From Croceicoccus sp. (GTDB lineage: Bacteria; Pseudomonadota; Alphaproteobacteria; Sphingomonadales; Sphingomonadaceae): a DNA stretch of 7,603 nt. Under the pieces are notes generated by a model that was given only the letters and a program-made list of their open reading frames with translations, searched no databases and had not been told where the DNA came from. This document shows positions 5,291 through 7,603 of the stretch, piece after piece. The translations under genes were made by a program, and so were the position numbers. Numbering within the stretch: the stretch's first letter is position 1; each line of letters opens with the position of its first letter. The DNA lies in NCBI GenBank assembly GCA_029936705.1, contig JAPYSD010000156.1:1-7603 (forward strand), given 5' to 3'.

Positions 5291-5350
5291 GGCTGAACCA
5301 GTTCCGCGAGGGCTAGACCAGCTCTGCGAGGCCGGACCAATCTTGGCAGA
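5291..5350 (+). repeat. Imperfect 20-bp tandem repeat in the receptor leader
   Basis: Two adjacent 20-base units, 5291-5310 (GGCTGAACCAGTTCCGCGAG) and 5311-5330 (GGCTAGACCAGCTCTGCGAG), are identical at 16 of 20 positions. A degraded third copy, containing GGACCAATCTTGGCAGA, follows to about 5350 and runs into the ribosome site (AAGGGA) of the receptor gene. The array lies within the predicted untranslated leader. Its function is unknown; it may be a leftover of local duplication or a binding site. Confidence 0.6.
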
Positions 5351-5361
5351 AGGGATCAAGT

Positions 5362-7578
5362 ATGACTTTCGGAAACAAGGACTTCAGACGGTTTGCCATT
5401 GCGGCTCTGCTGACGGGCACCGCATTCGCCGGTAATGCGGCATTTGCGCAGGAGGTCGTGCCTGCAACCGACGTCGACATCGTCGTGACCGCGACCAAGC
5501 GCGCGGATTCGACCATTCAAGAAACGCCCATCGCGGTGCAGGCAATCAGCGGTGACGCGCTGAAGGAAGCCGGCGCGATGGACTTTGCCGATTTCTACCG
5601 TGCGATCCCGGCCCTCTCCGTTCAGGACGAAGGTCCCGGCGACAAGCGCTATGTCATTCGCGGCATTAACGCCTCGGGCGCCGGCACCGTTGGCCTGTAT
5701 CTCGACGAAGTCGTCATCACCGGTGAGAATTCGCAGGATGGCGGGGGCCAAGCTCCCGACATCAAGCTGTTCGACCTCGACCGTGTGGAGGTTCTGAAGG
5801 GGCCGCAGGGCACCACCTTTGGCGCCAGCTCGATGGCCGGCACCATCCGCTACATCACGCAAAAGGCCGACGTCGATTTCGTCGAGGGCTATGTGCAAAG
5901 CGCATTGCGGGCAACGGCGGGTGCCTCGCTGGGTCTGCAGACCGACGGCGCGGTGAACATTCCCATCATTCCGGGCACTTTCGCCATCCGCGCGGCAGGC
6001 TATTACGCCGATCTTCCGGGCTGGATCGACAACCGCTTCCAGGATGGCGCGAACAATGAAAAGAGCAAGGCCGGTCGCCTCAGCGCCCGTTTGCAGGCGA
6101 CGCCCGACCTCACCATCGACGCCATGGCGATGTACCAGTCGGTTCATCAGGACGCCAAGAACTATTACAACCTCACCGGCTTCGGCGGCGAACCTCTGCC
6201 TTCCGACTATCAGGCCGACGAAGTGCGTTCGCCCTATGACGACGAGAGCGAGATCTATAACGCTACCGTCAATTACGAGCAGAACTACGGTACGTTCACC
6301 GGCACCCTCTCTCGTTTCATTCGCGACACCCAGTTCACCCGCGACGCCTCGCTGGCTGCCGATGCGTTCTTCGGCCTGCCCTACGACGGCGCAGGCCGCA
6401 GCGCGCTCGTCCAGACCAAGCACCGCAAGCTGGACAGCGGCGAGCTGCGTTTCGCCTCTGACTTCGGCGGTCCATTCCAGGTACTGATCGGCGCCTTCTT
6501 CCAGAACGAGGATCGCGATTTTCGCAGTTCCTGGCCGACTGCCGATGCTTCCGGCAACATCGCCGCGGATGCATCGCTGCTCCTCGACCGCACGGTCGCG
6601 ACCAGCATCGACGAACGAGCGCTGTTCGGCGAAGTCAGCTATGATATCGTCCCCGACCTGACCTTCACGGCGGGCGGACGGTTGTTCGACTTCAAGCTCG
6701 AACAGCAATCGGTGGCTGTCGTCAGTGCCGGGGGCGCACCGGGCGGAGGCGCGGGGCCCATCCTCGAGACCAGCGACGACGGCATCATCGGCCGCTTCAA
6801 TCTGGCTTACCGGCTCAGCGAACGGATCAACACCTATGTCCAGGTCGCGCAGGGTTACCGTTCGGGCGGAACGAACGACACCACCGCCGCCGCCATCGCC
6901 AATGTAAACATTCCCGATGGCTATGGCTCGGACTCGCTGTGGAACTACGAATGGGGCGTCAAGACGTCGCTTCTGAACGACACCGTCAATCTGAACGGCG
7001 CGCTCTATTACATCGACTGGTCGGACCTGCAGGTTTCGCAGCAGGCGACCGACGGCACCATCTCGTTCGGCTATACCGGCAATGGCGGCAAGGCCGAAGT
7101 GAAGGGTGTCGAACTGACCCTCGATGCACGTCCGGTCCGCGGCCTGCGGCTCAACCTTTCGGGGAACTACAACACGGCGAAGCTCGCCGAGAACAACCCC
7201 GTTCCCGCCACCGGCAGAAAGGGTGACCGCGTCCCCTACGTGCCTGAATGGACCGGTTCGGGCAGCGTCGATTACACTCATTATGTCGAAGGCCTGGATG
7301 TCGATGCCCGCGTCGGCGCCAATTTCAGCTACCAGGGCGACATGGCGACCAAGTTCAACCCGACCATCGCCAATTACCAGGAGCTGGACGATTACTGGCT
7401 GGTCGGCCTGAGCGCGGGGATCAGCCGCGATCCATGGTCGGTGAACCTCAACGTCACGAACCTGTTCAACGACGACACGACGATCAACTACAACGAGATC
7501 GTCCCGGGCCTCTATCCGCTCGGCTATTATGTCAGCCGTCCCCGCACGGTAAGCCTTTCCGGACTGGTGAGATTCTGA
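5362..7578 (+). CDS. TonB-dependent outer-membrane receptor
   Basis: This 738-residue protein takes up a ligand across the outer membrane using TonB-ExbBD energy. A signal peptide (1-29) ends AFA before Q30. A TonB box, D-IVVTA (39-44), follows at once, with no secretin/TonB short N-terminal signalling domain, so it is a transporter rather than a transducer. The plug (about 50-165) carries IPALSVQDEG (82-91), RYVIRGIN (96-103), RVEVLKGPQG (141-150) and GASSMAGTIRYIT (154-166). The rest is a 22-strand-type barrel with alternating aromatic strands, a YVQVAQGYRSGG motif, and a terminal Phe in SGLVRF that suits BAM recognition. Length is normal and the gene is intact. The ATG has AAGGGA about eight bases upstream. 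It is divergent from lysR with an operator and promoter between them. The substrate cannot be read; in sphingomonads such receptors often serve organic compounds as well as iron chelates, and the permease and enzymes nearby favour an organic substrate. Confidence 0.96.
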   Translation: MTFGNKDFRRFAIAALLTGTAFAGNAAFAQEVVPATDVDIVVTATKRADSTIQETPIAVQAISGDALKEAGAMDFADFYRAIPALSVQDEGPGDKRYVIRGINASGAGTVGLYLDEVVITGENSQDGGGQAPDIKLFDLDRVEVLKGPQGTTFGASSMAGTIRYITQKADVDFVEGYVQSALRATAGASLGLQTDGAVNIPIIPGTFAIRAAGYYADLPGWIDNRFQDGANNEKSKAGRLSARLQATPDLTIDAMAMYQSVHQDAKNYYNLTGFGGEPLPSDYQADEVRSPYDDESEIYNATVNYEQNYGTFTGTLSRFIRDTQFTRDASLAADAFFGLPYDGAGRSALVQTKHRKLDSGELRFASDFGGPFQVLIGAFFQNEDRDFRSSWPTADASGNIAADASLLLDRTVATSIDERALFGEVSYDIVPDLTFTAGGRLFDFKLEQQSVAVVSAGGAPGGGAGPILETSDDGIIGRFNLAYRLSERINTYVQVAQGYRSGGTNDTTAAAIANVNIPDGYGSDSLWNYEWGVKTSLLNDTVNLNGALYYIDWSDLQVSQQATDGTISFGYTGNGGKAEVKGVELTLDARPVRGLRLNLSGNYNTAKLAENNPVPATGRKGDRVPYVPEWTGSGSVDYTHYVEGLDVDARVGANFSYQGDMATKFNPTIANYQELDDYWLVGLSAGISRDPWSVNLNVTNLFNDDTTINYNEIVPGLYPLGYYVSRPRTVSLSGLVRF

Positions 7579-7603
7579 TGATGATGCGCGCGAACTGTAA
7601 ATC
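7578..7603 (+). CDS. Possible start of a downstream gene, cut by the window edge
   Basis: The receptor stop overlaps an ATG (TGATG), followed by two more in-frame ATGs at 7581 and 7584 and an open frame (MMMRANCK) to the last base. Stop/start overlaps often mark coupled operon genes, but with only eight complete codons and no clear ribosome site this is a weak call and no product can be named. Confidence 0.25.

Noticed and set aside
5356..7281. 641-codon open frame antisense to the TonB receptor
   Set aside because: Long antisense frames are common opposite high-GC genes. The plus-strand product has full family hallmarks, while this one has none.
1..7603. CRISPR arrays, insertion sequences, tRNA or rRNA genes
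   Set aside because: No regularly spaced direct repeats, transposase-like frame, flanking inverted repeats or cloverleaf pattern was seen on either strand.

Overview
The window looks like the chromosome of a high-GC alphaproteobacterium, most likely a sphingomonad (Sphingomonadales such as Novosphingobium, Sphingobium or an erythrobacter). This rests on the strong G/C preference at third codon positions and on the sphingomonad-style TonB-dependent receptor (signal peptide followed at once by a D-IVVTATKR TonB box, no N-terminal extension). Genus and substrate cannot be read from the sequence.

Layout. Bases 1-148 are a regulatory region. A plus-strand pair follows: a VOC-superfamily metalloenzyme (149-637) and, 19 bases on, a RidA/YjgF-family protein (657-1058). 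Next on the plus strand is an unrecognised two-part lipoprotein (1163-1906), closed by a perfect 15-bp hairpin (1918-1952). Bases 1953-2364 hold no gene I can support. From 5103 down to 2365 everything is on the minus strand: a LysR-type regulator (5103-4189), then a small DUF3311 membrane protein (4061-3816) overlapping by four bases (GTGA) a sodium:solute-symporter-family permease (3819-2365). Divergent from lysR, a TonB-dependent outer-membrane receptor runs on the plus strand (5362-7578). A possible further gene starts in a TGATG stop/start overlap at the right edge.

How it may work together. The receptor would take a substrate across the outer membrane, and the DUF3311/symporter pair would move it across the inner membrane. 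The VOC and RidA-like enzymes could act on it in the cytoplasm. The strongest clue that this is one system is a repeated operator: TTGC-N7-GCAA, which contains the T-N11-A core of LysR-type sites. It occurs upstream of the VOC-rid pair (40-56), upstream of DUF3311/symporter (4146-4162), and between lysR and the receptor (5194-5216). Reading by eye I found no other exact copy in the window. I infer that the local LysR protein controls all these units. In the lysR-receptor gap the site abuts a good sigma70-like promoter for the receptor and overlaps the -35 of a likely lysR promoter, the classic arrangement for activating the target and repressing itself.

The substrate, the VOC reaction and the role of the lipoprotein are unknown. 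The RidA-like protein lacks the residues needed for canonical imine deamination, so its role is open.
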